From JAVKDP01 sp040222185 (GTDB taxonomy: Bacteria > Bacteroidota > Rhodothermia > Balneolales > Balneolaceae), in the NCBI GenBank assembly GCA_040222185.1, contig JAVKDP010000107.1, positions 16,559 to 80,558 of the forward strand: a stretch of 64,000 nucleotides of DNA. The letters are read 5' to 3'. A program made the translations under genes and the position numbers. The notes beneath the pieces were generated by a model, which had not been told where the DNA came from, made no database searches, and was given only the letters and a program-made list of their open reading frames with translations. The first letter of the stretch is position 1, and each line of letters begins with the position of its first letter. Of the stretch, positions 34,412 through 43,361 are shown piece after piece.

Positions 34412-36682
34412 GTGTTAATTAAAAAACTGCTTTTAGCAACTCTGCTCAGTGCGGTACTTAGCGTACCGTTACTTGGGCAGAGTTCATCTTTATCTATAAA
34501 CGGGATCATTGTTGACTCCCAACTAAAAAGGCCTATTCCCTTTGCTTATATCCATGTTGAAGAGTTAAACCGGACAGCCGTTTCCTCTATTAATGGTGAA
34601 TTTTCGATTAAGGGATTACCATCAGGTTCATATACCTTAACTGCTCACAGGATTGGATACAGAACACAATCCAGAATTATTGAGTTAACTGATGTAGACC
34701 TTGAAATTATAATTGAGCTGAATGTATCAGTCTTGAGTTCAGAAGCTATTGAAGTTGTTGGAACCAATGATGAACTCACTGGTTCAGGTCTCGATCACGC
34801 TTCAAAAAAGATATTTGGCTCAGATTTGAGAAGGAACCTTGGCTCTACCCTTTCCGAAACACTGACAAATCTTCCCGGATTTGACCAGAGAACCATGGGT
34901 AGTGCTCCAGGCCGACCTGTAATTCGTGGTTTAGGCGATGAACGTGTTGTTATACTTCAGGATGGGATTTCATCCGGGGATATTTCGTCTCAATCCTCTG
35001 ATCATGCGGTAACTATAGATCCGATCTCAGCATCAGAAGTTGAAATTGCACGTGGTCCCGCAGCACTGGCTTATGGGGCTAACGCAATTGGTGGTGTGAT
35101 CAACGTGGTAAAAAACCAGATTCAAACAACCCTACCCTCTCGTTTAACAGGTACTTTTTCATTAAACGGACAAACCGTAAATACGGGAGTTTCCTCTGCT
35201 ATAAATATGTCGATGCCAGTAGGTACTTTTGCTATCCAGGCCGATATAAACGGAAAATACGCATTAGACACTAATACCCCATTAGGCAAAATTGACAACA
35301 CTTTTTATCAGAATACGAACGACGCTATTGGAATCAGCTGGATTCGCCCCTGGGGATATGCCGGTTTGGCAAGCAGTGTTTATTTAAGTGACTATGGTAT
35401 TCCACCAGACCCGAATGGCCATCCCAATGGTGTGGATATCCAACTCCGAAAATATCAACTGGATTCACGCTCAGAAGTCATCATAAATAAACCATTCCTT
35501 AAAGTGGTTGAAATTGATGCTTCCTTTAAGAATTACAATCATAAAGAAATTGAGAAAAGAAGTAATGGAGATCGTGGCAGTATTGGAACAGAGTTCACCC
35601 TCCTGACTACTAACTTTGATATAAGGGCTAAACACGGATCATTAGGTTTTTTAGAAAGTGGATCATTTGGTATTTCATCTGAAATTGAAGACTACACTGT
35701 ATTTGGTGCAAATACCCCTCCCTCCAATAACTATAAAATCGGGGCTTATATCATCGAAGAGTTCGATTTCCGGGCACTTCATGTAGAAGGTGGATTGAGA
35801 GCCGACTTTGTACAATCTACTACCTCATCAAGAGATTTGTTTTACCCAAGAGGAGTCCAGGTTGGGTCTATAGATTCTACCTTTTATAAAGATCGTAGTT
35901 TTGGGGCTTTATCTGGATCTGTAACGGCTATTTATGACTTAGGAAATGGAGTTTCAATAGGAAGCACCATTTTACGATCATTCAGAGCTCCAACATTAGA
36001 AGAGTTATACTCCGAAGGTCCTCATCTTGCTTCGTATTCCTTCGAAGTTGGAAACCCGGACCTTAAACCAGAAAGAGCATGGGCCAAAGAGGTATTTGCA
36101 GGGTATTCTACTAATACTCTCAATGCAAATATCGCTTTCTTCCATAATAGCTTTGATAATTATCTTTATTCACGAAATACTGGCCGTGCTAGTTTTTCCC
36201 GTCCTGATCTTCAAGATTATCAATTCGTTGGAACAGAAGCAGAGCTTTATGGAATGGAACTATCCGGTGAAGTACAATTATCCAAAAGCATTGTGTTTAA
36301 TGCCTCTGCCAGTTACACCATTGGTGAACAGGATACGATTGGAGTGGATGGCGAGTCCGCGAAAAGCCCCCTGCCCCAAATCCCTCCTTTTAAAGCGACC
36401 ACATCTATTAGGTACATCAAGGACGGTTTTGAAGTTGGCTCAAGAGTAAAATTTTCGGGCGAACAAACCAGGACTGATGAATTTGAAAGCAATACTGATA
36501 GTTATACCCTTCTGGATATATTTATTCAACACCGATTCACCTCAAAGAAATTGCTTCATACATTTTCTCTAAACGTGAATAACCTGCTGGATGAAACCTA
36601 TTACAATCACCTTTCCAGGATTAAGGATTTAAGAGCAGAACCAGGTCGTAATATCAGTCTTCTATACCGGGTATATTTCTAA
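34412..36682 (+). CDS. TonB-dependent receptor, ZnuD-like, with carboxypeptidase-regulatory-like N-terminal domain
   Basis: A 756-residue outer-membrane receptor from a GTG start. Signal peptide, then a CarboxypepD_reg-like domain (about 25-105: INGIIVDSQLKRPIPFAYI, IGYRTQS), a plug domain (about 130-235) with RPVIRGLGDERVVILQDG, GDISSQSSDHAVTIDPIS and EIARGPAALAYGANAIGGVINVV, and a barrel ending in GRNISLLYRVYF with C-terminal Phe. The DGxxxGDxSSxSxDHAV phrase in the plug resembles zinc receptor ZnuD and its copper/zinc relatives. With a His-rich lipoprotein just upstream, metal import is the best guess. Its end overlaps the HTH gene by 29 bp. Confidence 0.88.
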   Translation: MLIKKLLLATLLSAVLSVPLLGQSSSLSINGIIVDSQLKRPIPFAYIHVEELNRTAVSSINGEFSIKGLPSGSYTLTAHRIGYRTQSRIIELTDVDLEIIIELNVSVLSSEAIEVVGTNDELTGSGLDHASKKIFGSDLRRNLGSTLSETLTNLPGFDQRTMGSAPGRPVIRGLGDERVVILQDGISSGDISSQSSDHAVTIDPISASEVEIARGPAALAYGANAIGGVINVVKNQIQTTLPSRLTGTFSLNGQTVNTGVSSAINMSMPVGTFAIQADINGKYALDTNTPLGKIDNTFYQNTNDAIGISWIRPWGYAGLASSVYLSDYGIPPDPNGHPNGVDIQLRKYQLDSRSEVIINKPFLKVVEIDASFKNYNHKEIEKRSNGDRGSIGTEFTLLTTNFDIRAKHGSLGFLESGSFGISSEIEDYTVFGANTPPSNNYKIGAYIIEEFDFRALHVEGGLRADFVQSTTSSRDLFYPRGVQVGSIDSTFYKDRSFGALSGSVTAIYDLGNGVSIGSTILRSFRAPTLEELYSEGPHLASYSFEVGNPDLKPERAWAKEVFAGYSTNTLNANIAFFHNSFDNYLYSRNTGRASFSRPDLQDYQFVGTEAELYGMELSGEVQLSKSIVFNASASYTIGEQDTIGVDGESAKSPLPQIPPFKATTSIRYIKDGFEVGSRVKFSGEQTRTDEFESNTDSYTLLDIFIQHRFTSKKLLHTFSLNVNNLLDETYYNHLSRIKDLRAEPGRNISLLYRVYF

Positions 36683-37121
36683 TCGAGCGTACAATCTTCT
36701 CCTTGATCATCTCAGTTTGAAGCTTACGCTCGGAGGATGACAACTCAGTATTCGAATCGATTTCATCAAAAATCTTTTCAATCGACTGCATTTCTTTGAA
36801 TAGTTTCTTGAGATACTTCTTTTCATTGGCATAATTAACTACCTCGTATGTTCCGGTAGTTTCTTCTACTCTATTAGTATTCTTTTTCTCAACCAGCTCC
36901 CAGCCAGAGTCTGATTCTATGATTTCATATCTAAGGTATTTTGCCAGTTCAAGCTGTATTACTCTCTTGGGGACCAGCTTGTCATTTATGTACTTACTGA
37001 TCTGACCTTTATCTTTTCCGGAAATCTTTGACAACCAGGTTGGGGTTACTCCCATTCTGTCTAAAGCTTCTTTCAAAGCTAGGCCGAAACTACCGAATAT
37101 ATTTGACTTCCGAGTTGACAA
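36654..37121 (-). CDS. Helix-turn-helix (XRE-like) protein, 155 aa
   Basis: The frame encodes an XRE-type HTH near the N-terminus: ALKEALDRMGVTPTWLSK, then SGKDKGQISKYINDKL and the third helix. The rest is charged and helical (YLKKLFKEMQSIEKIFDEI), likely a dimerisation part. I place the start at TTG 37121; the longer frame from TTG 37190 would add a Leu/Phe-rich stretch translated from the palindromic intergenic region. It is divergent from a second small HTH-like gene, with the palindrome TTGGTATACCAA between them. Its 3' end overlaps the TonB receptor gene tail to tail by 29 bp. Confidence 0.7.
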   Translation of the reverse strand: MSTRKSNIFGSFGLALKEALDRMGVTPTWLSKISGKDKGQISKYINDKLVPKRVIQLELAKYLRYEIIESDSGWELVEKKNTNRVEETTGTYEVVNYANEKKYLKKLFKEMQSIEKIFDEIDSNTELSSSERKLQTEMIKEKIVRSIRNIPGIED

Positions 37122-37144
37122 TTGTTGATTATTTTTGTATATTA

Positions 37145-37156
37145 TTGGTATACCAA
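37145..37156. promoter_or_regulatory. 12-bp perfect palindrome between divergent HTH genes
   Basis: TTGGTATACCAA is a perfect palindrome, 22 bp before the ATG at 37179 and 23 bp before the TTG at 37121. Its position between two divergent DNA-binding proteins suggests an autoregulatory operator. Confidence 0.5.
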
Positions 37157-37178
37157 ATTTGATAAACCAATGTAAAAA

Positions 37179-37412
37179 ATGCAACAACAAGGTAAAACTG
37201 ATATTATCTATCGAATAAGGTCATGGAGAGCCACATGCGTATCAAACGGTATCAGTTATAAGAAGGCAATTGAGAAAGCCGAGCTTAATTACGACTCTGT
37301 CATTAATGCAATGGGGAGTGCTATGAAAGGAAATCCAACAGCTATATCTGACGAGCGAATGAAACAGGTTGAAAAAGCTACCTCTCTTCTGATCCTTGAA
37401 AAGTTGCTATAA
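37179..37412 (+). CDS. Small HTH-like protein, 77 aa
   Basis: A 77-residue basic protein: YRIRSWRATCVSNGISYKKA, then AELNYDSVINAMGSAM. The pattern of a helix, a short turn and a second helix starting with YDSVINA resembles the Cro/CI-type HTH, in which the second helix contacts DNA. No signal or TM segment. It is divergent from the larger XRE-like gene, and the two resemble the two arms of a regulatory switch. A hairpin follows its stop at once. Function unknown. Confidence 0.65.
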   Translation: MQQQGKTDIIYRIRSWRATCVSNGISYKKAIEKAELNYDSVINAMGSAMKGNPTAISDERMKQVEKATSLLILEKLL

Positions 37413-37415
37413 AAA

Positions 37416-37442
37416 AGCCCTCATGTGTTCAGAATGAGGGCT
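37416..37442 (+). terminator. Hairpin after the 77-aa HTH gene
   Basis: A perfect 9-bp stem AGCCCTCAT / ATGAGGGCT (37416-37424 and 37434-37442) with a 9-base loop starts 4 bp after the stop. The plus-strand side has few T residues, while the minus side has six, so it may act better on the minus strand or as a weak terminator. Confidence 0.6.
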
Positions 37443-37597
37443 CTATGTTAATCTTGCTTAAGGAATAACTAGTGAGTAAAAAGTACTCTAGGACTAGTTA
37501 AATGATAAGAGAGTATGTTTCATAGTTTGTTACACTTTTTTTAAAAAATTTTTTTAGACCTGAATTCCTGTTAATTTCATTCAAAAAAATTAAAGGG

Positions 37598-38455
37598 ATG
37601 GGCATTACAAAAAGGCTGTTATTTTTATCACTACTATTCATTTTTTTCACAAGTTGTTCTACACTTCAGGAATTAGCGAGCGTACAGAAACCAGACATCT
37701 CTGTTTCTGATGTTAATATATCTGAGCTGTCACTTCAGAATATTGAACTGCTTTTTGATGTTGAAGTTGATAATCCAAACCCGGTATCAATTGATCTCTC
37801 GTCTTATGAATATGATTTCCTAATTGGGCAAAACTCTTTTGTGAAAGGCAATCAAACACTGGATACTGAAATACTCGCCTCCAGTAAAAGCATAGTCCAG
37901 GTTCCAATCAGTTTCACTTTTAAAGAGTTCTACGATATTTTTAGTTCTCTCAAAGACCAGGATGAAACGACTTATACACTTGATACAAAAGTAGGTGTTA
38001 ATGTACCTGTTTTAGGTGTTATGGAACTACCTATTAAAAAAGAAGGAACCTTACCCGTTGTTAAACCCCCTTCTATTTCACTAGGAAAACTTTCGGTAAA
38101 GGATTTATCATTTACAAAAGCAGACCTTGAGCTTGAATTAAAGATCGATAATCCAAATGCATTCGGACTAATCATGAATACTCTTGATTATGCAGTAGAT
38201 ATTAACGGGTTTAGTGCCATTACAGGAAGCAGTAACGAAAGCATAGAAATCGGGAACAAAGAAAGCGGAACGGTAAAAATCCCTGTATCATTTAACCTGC
38301 TACAAATGGGTGTTGGAGCATACCAGGTATTAAAGAGTGGTGATCCGTTAAATTATGACCTTTCTGGGAATGCCAATGTAGGTGCAACACATCCAATGTT
38401 TCAGAATTCACCTTTTGATTTTTCGAAATCAGGTGTCGTAAACTTTAACAATTAA
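37598..38455 (+). CDS. LEA type 2 (LEA14-like) lipoprotein
   Basis: A 285-residue lipoprotein with lipobox FFTSC (Cys near 20). Two LEA_2/WHy-type beta-sandwich domains follow: one around LLFDVEVDNPNPVSIDLSSY (about 50-70), the second around LELELKIDNPNAFGLIMNT (about 178-196). Each has the family's hallmark DNPN motif. Such proteins are linked to desiccation and stress in plants and archaea; their bacterial role in the envelope is not clear. It is the first gene of a same-strand run with ogt (11-bp gap). Confidence 0.87.
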   Translation: MGITKRLLFLSLLFIFFTSCSTLQELASVQKPDISVSDVNISELSLQNIELLFDVEVDNPNPVSIDLSSYEYDFLIGQNSFVKGNQTLDTEILASSKSIVQVPISFTFKEFYDIFSSLKDQDETTYTLDTKVGVNVPVLGVMELPIKKEGTLPVVKPPSISLGKLSVKDLSFTKADLELELKIDNPNAFGLIMNTLDYAVDINGFSAITGSSNESIEIGNKESGTVKIPVSFNLLQMGVGAYQVLKSGDPLNYDLSGNANVGATHPMFQNSPFDFSKSGVVNFNN

Positions 38456-38466
38456 TTTCTCACATT

Positions 38467-38925
38467 TTGACCTACCAAAGTTATTTAGAAACTCCAATCG
38501 GTTTCCTCAGAATACTTTCGAATGGGGAAGGAATCACTGAAATCAGATTTATGGATACTGACGGGCCTGAAGACCCTGATATTCATACCGAATCTGCCCG
38601 CACACAGCTAACGGAATATTTTGCGGGTTTAAGAGATTCTTTTCAATTGGAAATAAGAGCCAATGGAACAAAATTTGAACACCAGGTTTGGGATGAGTTA
38701 TCAACTATCCCGCATGGTACTACTACCAGTTACGGTACTATTGCAAGGAAACTGGGAGACCGCAATTTTTCTCAGGCAGTAGGGAGTGCCAATGGCAAAA
38801 ACCCGATTGCAGTTGTTGTCCCCTGCCACAGGGTTATTGGCTCCGACAATAAACTCGTAGGTTATGCAGGTGGAATGCATCGCAAAGAATGGCTCTTAAA
38901 ACATGAAGGTGCTCTGCTTTTATAA
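38467..38925 (+). CDS. ogt: Methylated-DNA-[protein]-cysteine S-methyltransferase
   Basis: A 152-residue suicide repair enzyme moving alkyl groups from O6-alkylguanine to its own cysteine. The active site PCHRVIGSDNKLVGYAGGMH has the acceptor C120. FEHQVWDELSTIPHGTTTSYG and NPIAVVVPCHR are the standard flanks. It is the short Ogt form without an Ada domain. The start is TTG 38467: the TYQSYLETPIGFLRI segment it adds is typical of family N-termini, and the first ATG would delete it. Confidence 0.94.
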   Translation: MTYQSYLETPIGFLRILSNGEGITEIRFMDTDGPEDPDIHTESARTQLTEYFAGLRDSFQLEIRANGTKFEHQVWDELSTIPHGTTTSYGTIARKLGDRNFSQAVGSANGKNPIAVVVPCHRVIGSDNKLVGYAGGMHRKEWLLKHEGALLL

Positions 38926-38985
38926 CTAATTTTTACGGCTGCTAATCCATTCTATTGCTACTTTGCTTCATTAATTAAAAAAACT

Positions 38986-40578
38986 ATGAAAAAGCTACTA
39001 TTACTACTCCTGCTAACAGGTTTTTCATTGTCTCTACAAGCTCAACAGAGACAAATGCCAGACGCTCCTGAACGTACAGAAGGTGAAGGCCCTTTTAAAA
39101 GGCTTATAATCCGTGGTGTGAATCTTATTGACGGAACCGGGTCTCCTGCTACAGGCCCTGTAGATATTGTAGTTGAGGGAAACCGGATCACCAGTATACA
39201 AACGGTTGGCTTCGACGGACTCCCTATTGATGAAGACAGGAGACCAAAAGCTGAAGCAGGTGATGAAGAGCTTGATGCGGAAGGAATGTATTTGCTACCC
39301 GGTTTTATAGATATGCATGCTCATACAGGTGGTAATGCGCAGGGTACAACTCCTGAATATGTATACAAACTCTGGATGGCACATGGTATCACTACAATCA
39401 GGGAGCCTGGTTCTTTTATTGGAAGAGACTGGACTTTCCGCCATCGAACCATGAGCGAAAAAAATGAAATTACAGCTCCGAGAATTTCATCGTGGGTTGG
39501 CTTTGGAAGTGGATCGAATGAAACTATTACTACAGGCGAACAAGCTCGTAGATGGGTTCAACAATTGAGTAAAGACGGAGGAGATGGTATTAAGTTCTTC
39601 GGAGCTTCGCCAGAAGTGTACGAATCAGCTCTCGATGAAGCTAACAAGCTCGGTCTTGGAACGATGACACATCATGCACAAACGCGAGTTGTATATAACA
39701 ATGTAATTACTTCTGCGCGTCTAGGTTTAACCAGCATGACACACTGGTATGGATTACCAGAATCTCTTTTTGAAGACAAAATCATACAGAATTATCCACT
39801 CGACTATAACTATAACAACGAACAACACCGATTCGAAGAAGCGGGAAGGTTATGGCAACAAGCTGCGAAACCGGGTTCTGAGAAATGGAATGCCGTAATG
39901 GATGAGTTGGTTGAACTTGATTTCAGTATCAACCCTACCTTTACTATTTACGAAGCGAGCAGAGACCTGATGACTCAGCGACGCGCGGAGTGGCATGAAA
40001 AATACACTCTCCCTTCTCTTTGGAGATTCTATGCGCCCAGCAAAAAATCTCACGGCTCTTACTGGCTGGATTGGGGAACAGAACAAGAAATCGCCTGGAA
40101 GGAAAATTTCCGCCTTTGGATGCAGTTCATCAACGAATTCAAGAATAAAGGCGGCCGGGTAACTCTTGGGTCAGACGCCGGGTACATTTACAAGCTCTAT
40201 GGATTCGGGTACATCCAGGAAATGGAGTTAATGCGAGAAGCAGGCTTCCACCCTCTCGAAATTTTTCAATCCGCTTCACTAAAAGCTGCAGAAGTGCTGG
40301 GAATGGATCAAGACCTCGGTACTATTGAAGTAGGAAAGCTCGCTGATATGGTAATTGTAGATGCCAACCCAATGGCTAACCTGAAAGTACTCTATGGAAC
40401 AGGAGCTATTCTTGTGGATGATAACAACAATGTGACCCGACATGGTGGAGTTGTATATACTATAAAAGACGGGATTATCTTCGACGCAAAACAACTTTTA
40501 AAAGATGTTGAAGAAATGGTTCAAGAAGCCAAAGAAAAGGAAGATTTTAAAATTACTCAGCCCGGCACTAATTATTAA
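38986..40578 (+). CDS. Exported amidohydrolase family protein
   Basis: A 530-residue metal-dependent hydrolase with signal peptide (FSLSLQAQQ). The first metal motif MHAHTGG sits in LLPGFIDMHAHTGGN (about 103-117). KFFGASPE, HHAQT, a later His in SMTHWYGLP and the last Asp in VTLGSDAGYIYKLYG complete the imidazolonepropionase-like or dipeptidase-like layout. SASLKAAEVLGMDQDLGTIEVGKLADMVI is the typical C-terminal cap. Substrate unknown; related exported enzymes act on cyclic amides or dipeptides. Confidence 0.9.
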   Translation: MKKLLLLLLLTGFSLSLQAQQRQMPDAPERTEGEGPFKRLIIRGVNLIDGTGSPATGPVDIVVEGNRITSIQTVGFDGLPIDEDRRPKAEAGDEELDAEGMYLLPGFIDMHAHTGGNAQGTTPEYVYKLWMAHGITTIREPGSFIGRDWTFRHRTMSEKNEITAPRISSWVGFGSGSNETITTGEQARRWVQQLSKDGGDGIKFFGASPEVYESALDEANKLGLGTMTHHAQTRVVYNNVITSARLGLTSMTHWYGLPESLFEDKIIQNYPLDYNYNNEQHRFEEAGRLWQQAAKPGSEKWNAVMDELVELDFSINPTFTIYEASRDLMTQRRAEWHEKYTLPSLWRFYAPSKKSHGSYWLDWGTEQEIAWKENFRLWMQFINEFKNKGGRVTLGSDAGYIYKLYGFGYIQEMELMREAGFHPLEIFQSASLKAAEVLGMDQDLGTIEVGKLADMVIVDANPMANLKVLYGTGAILVDDNNNVTRHGGVVYTIKDGIIFDAKQLLKDVEEMVQEAKEKEDFKITQPGTNY

Positions 40579-40601
40579 TAGCAGACGAATTAATTATATA
40601 C

Positions 40602-41060
40602 ATGAAGCTCAAACCTATTCTATTACTATTAACAGCACTTATAACCAGTTCTGTGGCTGCACAGGAAGCTAAGAATGCTATTGGCGCGGATTTAATCGGT
40701 TCTGATATCTCCGCAAGATTCTATATCAATGAAAACACTTCGATCAGGGCAGATTTAGGCTTTGTTTTGCTGGATGTTAACCAGGTTGACTTTCAGTTAA
40801 GCTATGTGGCTTATAAGTCTCCTGAGGCTTTCGAAGTTCGTTTTGGAACACTTAGGCCTTATTTTGCTCCGGGGATTCTTCTTTCAGCGGATGATATAAC
40901 CGATGATTTATCCTTCGGGCTCATTTTCCCCGGAGGCCTGGAGTACATTTTTGAAGAAGCTCCTGTAGAAGTATTTATGGACATAGGTCCGTATGTATTT
41001 ATTGAAACAAACCAGCTATTGGGATTAAGCAGCTCCTTTGGCCTGAGACTCAGACTCTAA
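40602..41060 (+). CDS. Small outer-membrane beta-barrel-like protein
   Basis: A 152-residue exported protein with signal peptide (SSVAAQEA). About eight alternating hydrophobic/polar strands follow, e.g. ISARFYINENTSIRADLGF, LSYVAYKSPEAFEVRFG and SFGLRLRL at the end. The pattern fits a small 8-strand barrel of the OmpA/OmpX size class. I recognise no specific family. It is 17 bp upstream of the PepSY-type gene on the same strand. Confidence 0.7.
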   Translation: MKLKPILLLLTALITSSVAAQEAKNAIGADLIGSDISARFYINENTSIRADLGFVLLDVNQVDFQLSYVAYKSPEAFEVRFGTLRPYFAPGILLSADDITDDLSFGLIFPGGLEYIFEEAPVEVFMDIGPYVFIETNQLLGLSSSFGLRLRL

Positions 41061-41077
41061 TTTTTAATTCCTAGTTA

Positions 41078-41638
41078 ATGAGCTGGTACGCACGACGCGA
41101 TTTACGTAAAATTCACAGATGGGGAGCTATTATTATAGCCCTGCCTTTTTTAGTAGTTCTTATATCGGGACTTTTTCTACAACTCAAAAAAGATGTAGCA
41201 TGGATTCAGCCTGAATCAATGCAGGGTATTTCAGATACTCCTACCATAAGTTTTGAAGAAATTCTGGAAGCAGCTAAAGATATACCTGAAGCTGAAATAT
41301 CCGCCTGGTCAGATATTGACCGCCTGGATGTTCGCCCTGATAAAGGCATTGTAAAAGTAAGAGCTGTAAATCACTGGGAAATACAGATCGACAGTCAAAC
41401 CGGGAAAGTACTCCAATCGAGTTACAGACGGTCTGATGTTATAGAGGCTCTACACGATGGTTCATGGTTCCACGATTCCGCTAAGCTTTGGATTTTCTTA
41501 CCCACCGGGATCATCGTTACAGTTCTATGGATTACAGGGATTTATATGTTCTTTCTGCCCATGATTTCAAAAAGAAAAAACCGAATCAGGAAAGCTAAAC
41601 TCCAGCAAGAATCCATTTCTTCTGAAAATCCGCTTTAA
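41078..41638 (+). CDS. PepSY-associated TM-helix protein
   Basis: A 186-residue membrane protein with two TM helices at either end: WGAIIIALPFLVVLISGLF (about 15-33), preceded by RKIHRW, and LWIFLPTGIIVTVLWITGIYMFF (about 140-162). Between them is a periplasmic stretch with a PepSY-like element (GIVKVRAVNHWEIQIDSQTGKVL) and LHDGSWFHDS. The RKxHRWxG start and WITGIYMFF end are those of PepSY-associated TM proteins, often tied to iron-siderophore reduction, though no such genes are near. It abuts mtnN, with stop and start touching. Confidence 0.82.
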   Translation: MSWYARRDLRKIHRWGAIIIALPFLVVLISGLFLQLKKDVAWIQPESMQGISDTPTISFEEILEAAKDIPEAEISAWSDIDRLDVRPDKGIVKVRAVNHWEIQIDSQTGKVLQSSYRRSDVIEALHDGSWFHDSAKLWIFLPTGIIVTVLWITGIYMFFLPMISKRKNRIRKAKLQQESISSENPL

Positions 41639-42342
41639 TGGAAGAGCAACAGGATATCATAGCTATTATCGGTGCCCTTGATGAAGAGATTAAAACCTTT
41701 GTAGCACATCTCGAAAATCCTGTAGAAGTGCACTGGAAAGAATTCACCTTCTATGAAGGCATACTAACCGGAAAGAAGGTGGTAATAGTGAAATGTGGAG
41801 TAGGAAAAGTATTTGCTGCCTTAACCACTCAAAAACTTATTGATACTTACCAGCCTTCTGTGGTTATTTTTTCGGGAGTAGCCGGAGCCTTGAATGAAAG
41901 CTATGAGATCGGAGATATAGTAGTGGCAAAAGACTGTATCCAGCATGATCTTGAAGCTGAAGCTTTAAATATCCCTCGTGGAACCGTTCCTTATACCGAC
42001 TATAATTACTTCAACAGCGACCCAAATTTGCTTTCTCTGGCCCTATCGGTGAAGATTCATCATAATGTACACCAAGGCAGGGTTTTGACCGGAGACCAGT
42101 TTTTAACCAAACGAGCGTTAAACGAGTTTAGCTACCTCACAGATGAACTTAAAGGAGATGTCGTAGAGATGGAAGGTGCAGCTGTTGGCCAGGTGTGTAC
42201 CGTAAATGAAGTTCCATTCTTAATCATCAGAACCATTTCAGACAAAGCCAACGAAGAAGCTTCTATAAACTTTACTACTTTTGTTGAAGAGGTTGCTAAG
42301 AACTCATTTGCTGTTACTACTCATATTCTAAGTGGCATATAG
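41638..42342 (+). CDS. mtnN: 5'-methylthioadenosine/S-adenosylhomocysteine nucleosidase
   Basis: A 234-residue purine nucleosidase cleaving MTA and SAH (and 5'-deoxyadenosine) in SAM recycling. Family blocks: IIGALDEEIKTF (about 10-21) with the catalytic Glu, VVIVKCGVGKVFAALT, VVIFSGVAGALNESYEIGD, TGDQFLTK and the substrate-binding VEMEGAAVGQVC (about 180-191). FLIIRTISDKAN contains the catalytic Asp. Complete and of usual length. The ATG shares its A with the stop of the preceding gene. Confidence 0.95.
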   Translation: MEEQQDIIAIIGALDEEIKTFVAHLENPVEVHWKEFTFYEGILTGKKVVIVKCGVGKVFAALTTQKLIDTYQPSVVIFSGVAGALNESYEIGDIVVAKDCIQHDLEAEALNIPRGTVPYTDYNYFNSDPNLLSLALSVKIHHNVHQGRVLTGDQFLTKRALNEFSYLTDELKGDVVEMEGAAVGQVCTVNEVPFLIIRTISDKANEEASINFTTFVEEVAKNSFAVTTHILSGI

Positions 42343-42387
42343 AATTAAAGATTAGTACTGTTAGTCAACTAAACACTGAGTATTTCT

Positions 42388-42765
42388 ATGAATAAAAATA
42401 AAATAGCTTACCTGGCTTCTACAGGTCTCTTATCGTTAATGATGCTTTTATCAGCAGGTATGTATGTCTTCAATTATGCTGAGATCAGTGAAGTTTTTCT
42501 TTCATTGGGATTTCCAACATTCATCATTTATCCACTGGCTGCTGCCAAAGTTCTGGGGCTTATTGCCATCTGGACCCGAAAGTCTGAAGCTCTTAAAGAA
42601 TGGGCCTATGCCGGTTTCTTCTTTGACTTTGCACTCGCTTTTTCCGCTCATATTGTTGCCCAGGATGGTGAACAATTCGGTGCGTTAATAGCAATGATTT
42701 TGTTAGGTATCTCCTATTTCTTTGGAAGAAAGACTTTTGGTGAGGTTGCTGCCGAAGAAGCTTAA
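42388..42765 (+). CDS. DoxX-like membrane protein
   Basis: A 125-residue protein with four TM helices: STGLLSLMMLLSAGMYVFNY, FPTFIIYPLAAAKVLGLIAIW, WAYAGFFFDFALAFSAHIVA and IAMILLGISYFFG. This is the layout of the DoxX_2/DoxX-like family, and KVLGLIAIW is a typical phrase. The biochemical role of these proteins is poorly defined. It lies 14 bp before the RibD-like gene and is likely co-transcribed with it. Confidence 0.85.
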   Translation: MNKNKIAYLASTGLLSLMMLLSAGMYVFNYAEISEVFLSLGFPTFIIYPLAAAKVLGLIAIWTRKSEALKEWAYAGFFFDFALAFSAHIVAQDGEQFGALIAMILLGISYFFGRKTFGEVAAEEA

Positions 42766-42779
42766 TAGGATGTAATGTG

Positions 42780-43358
42780 ATGAGAAAGCTCGCCATTTTA
42801 ACCTTCGTTACACTGGATGGAGTTATGCAGGCTCCAAAAATGCCCGAAGAAGATTTTTCAAACAGATTTACACAAGGTGGTTGGGCAGATCCGTATTGGG
42901 ATGAGGTGATGGAACAGGTAGCCGAAGAAGCTATGGACAAGCCCTACGACTTGTTACTTGGACGAAAGACCTACGACCTTTTTGCTTCACATAATTCTGG
43001 TGGAGATGACTCGAACCCGTTGAATCGCTATACAAAATATGTAGCAACGAACTCTCTTTCTAAATTAGACTGGCAGAACTCTGTAGTTCTTAATGGAGAT
43101 ATAGTTGAAGAAGTAACCAGGCTCAAATCCCAGGGTGGATTGCTCCTGCAAGTTCACGGAAGTTGGGAGTTAATCCAGACTCTCTTAAAAAATGATCTAA
43201 TTGATGAATTTCGTCTTTGGACCTTCCCTGTAACTATCGGACATGGAAAACGATTATTCCCTGAAGGAAGCGTACCGAATAATCTAACATTGGTTAAATC
43301 CAGGTCAACTTCTAATGGTGTGGTAATGGGTATTTATAAAAGAAATAAAGACAATTAG
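42780..43358 (+). CDS. Dihydrofolate reductase/RibD C-terminal-like protein
   Basis: A protein of 192 residues of the RibD_C family: MRKLAILTFVTLDGVMQAP at the start, LLLGRKTYDLFAS (about 57-69), KYVATNSLS and LQVHGSWELIQTLLKNDLIDEFRLWTFPV. It is an NADPH-binding fold related to DHFR and riboflavin reductase, but members of this YyaP/YwjB-like group have no firm substrate. I take ATG 42780 rather than the adjacent GTG 42777. It ends 3 bp from the convergent NHL gene. Confidence 0.87.
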   Translation: MRKLAILTFVTLDGVMQAPKMPEEDFSNRFTQGGWADPYWDEVMEQVAEEAMDKPYDLLLGRKTYDLFASHNSGGDDSNPLNRYTKYVATNSLSKLDWQNSVVLNGDIVEEVTRLKSQGGLLLQVHGSWELIQTLLKNDLIDEFRLWTFPVTIGHGKRLFPEGSVPNNLTLVKSRSTSNGVVMGIYKRNKDN

Positions 43359-43361
43359 GAA

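Noticed and set aside
36654..37412. Prophage remnant
   Set aside because: Only two HTH genes are seen; there is no integrase, structural gene, att repeat or composition break.
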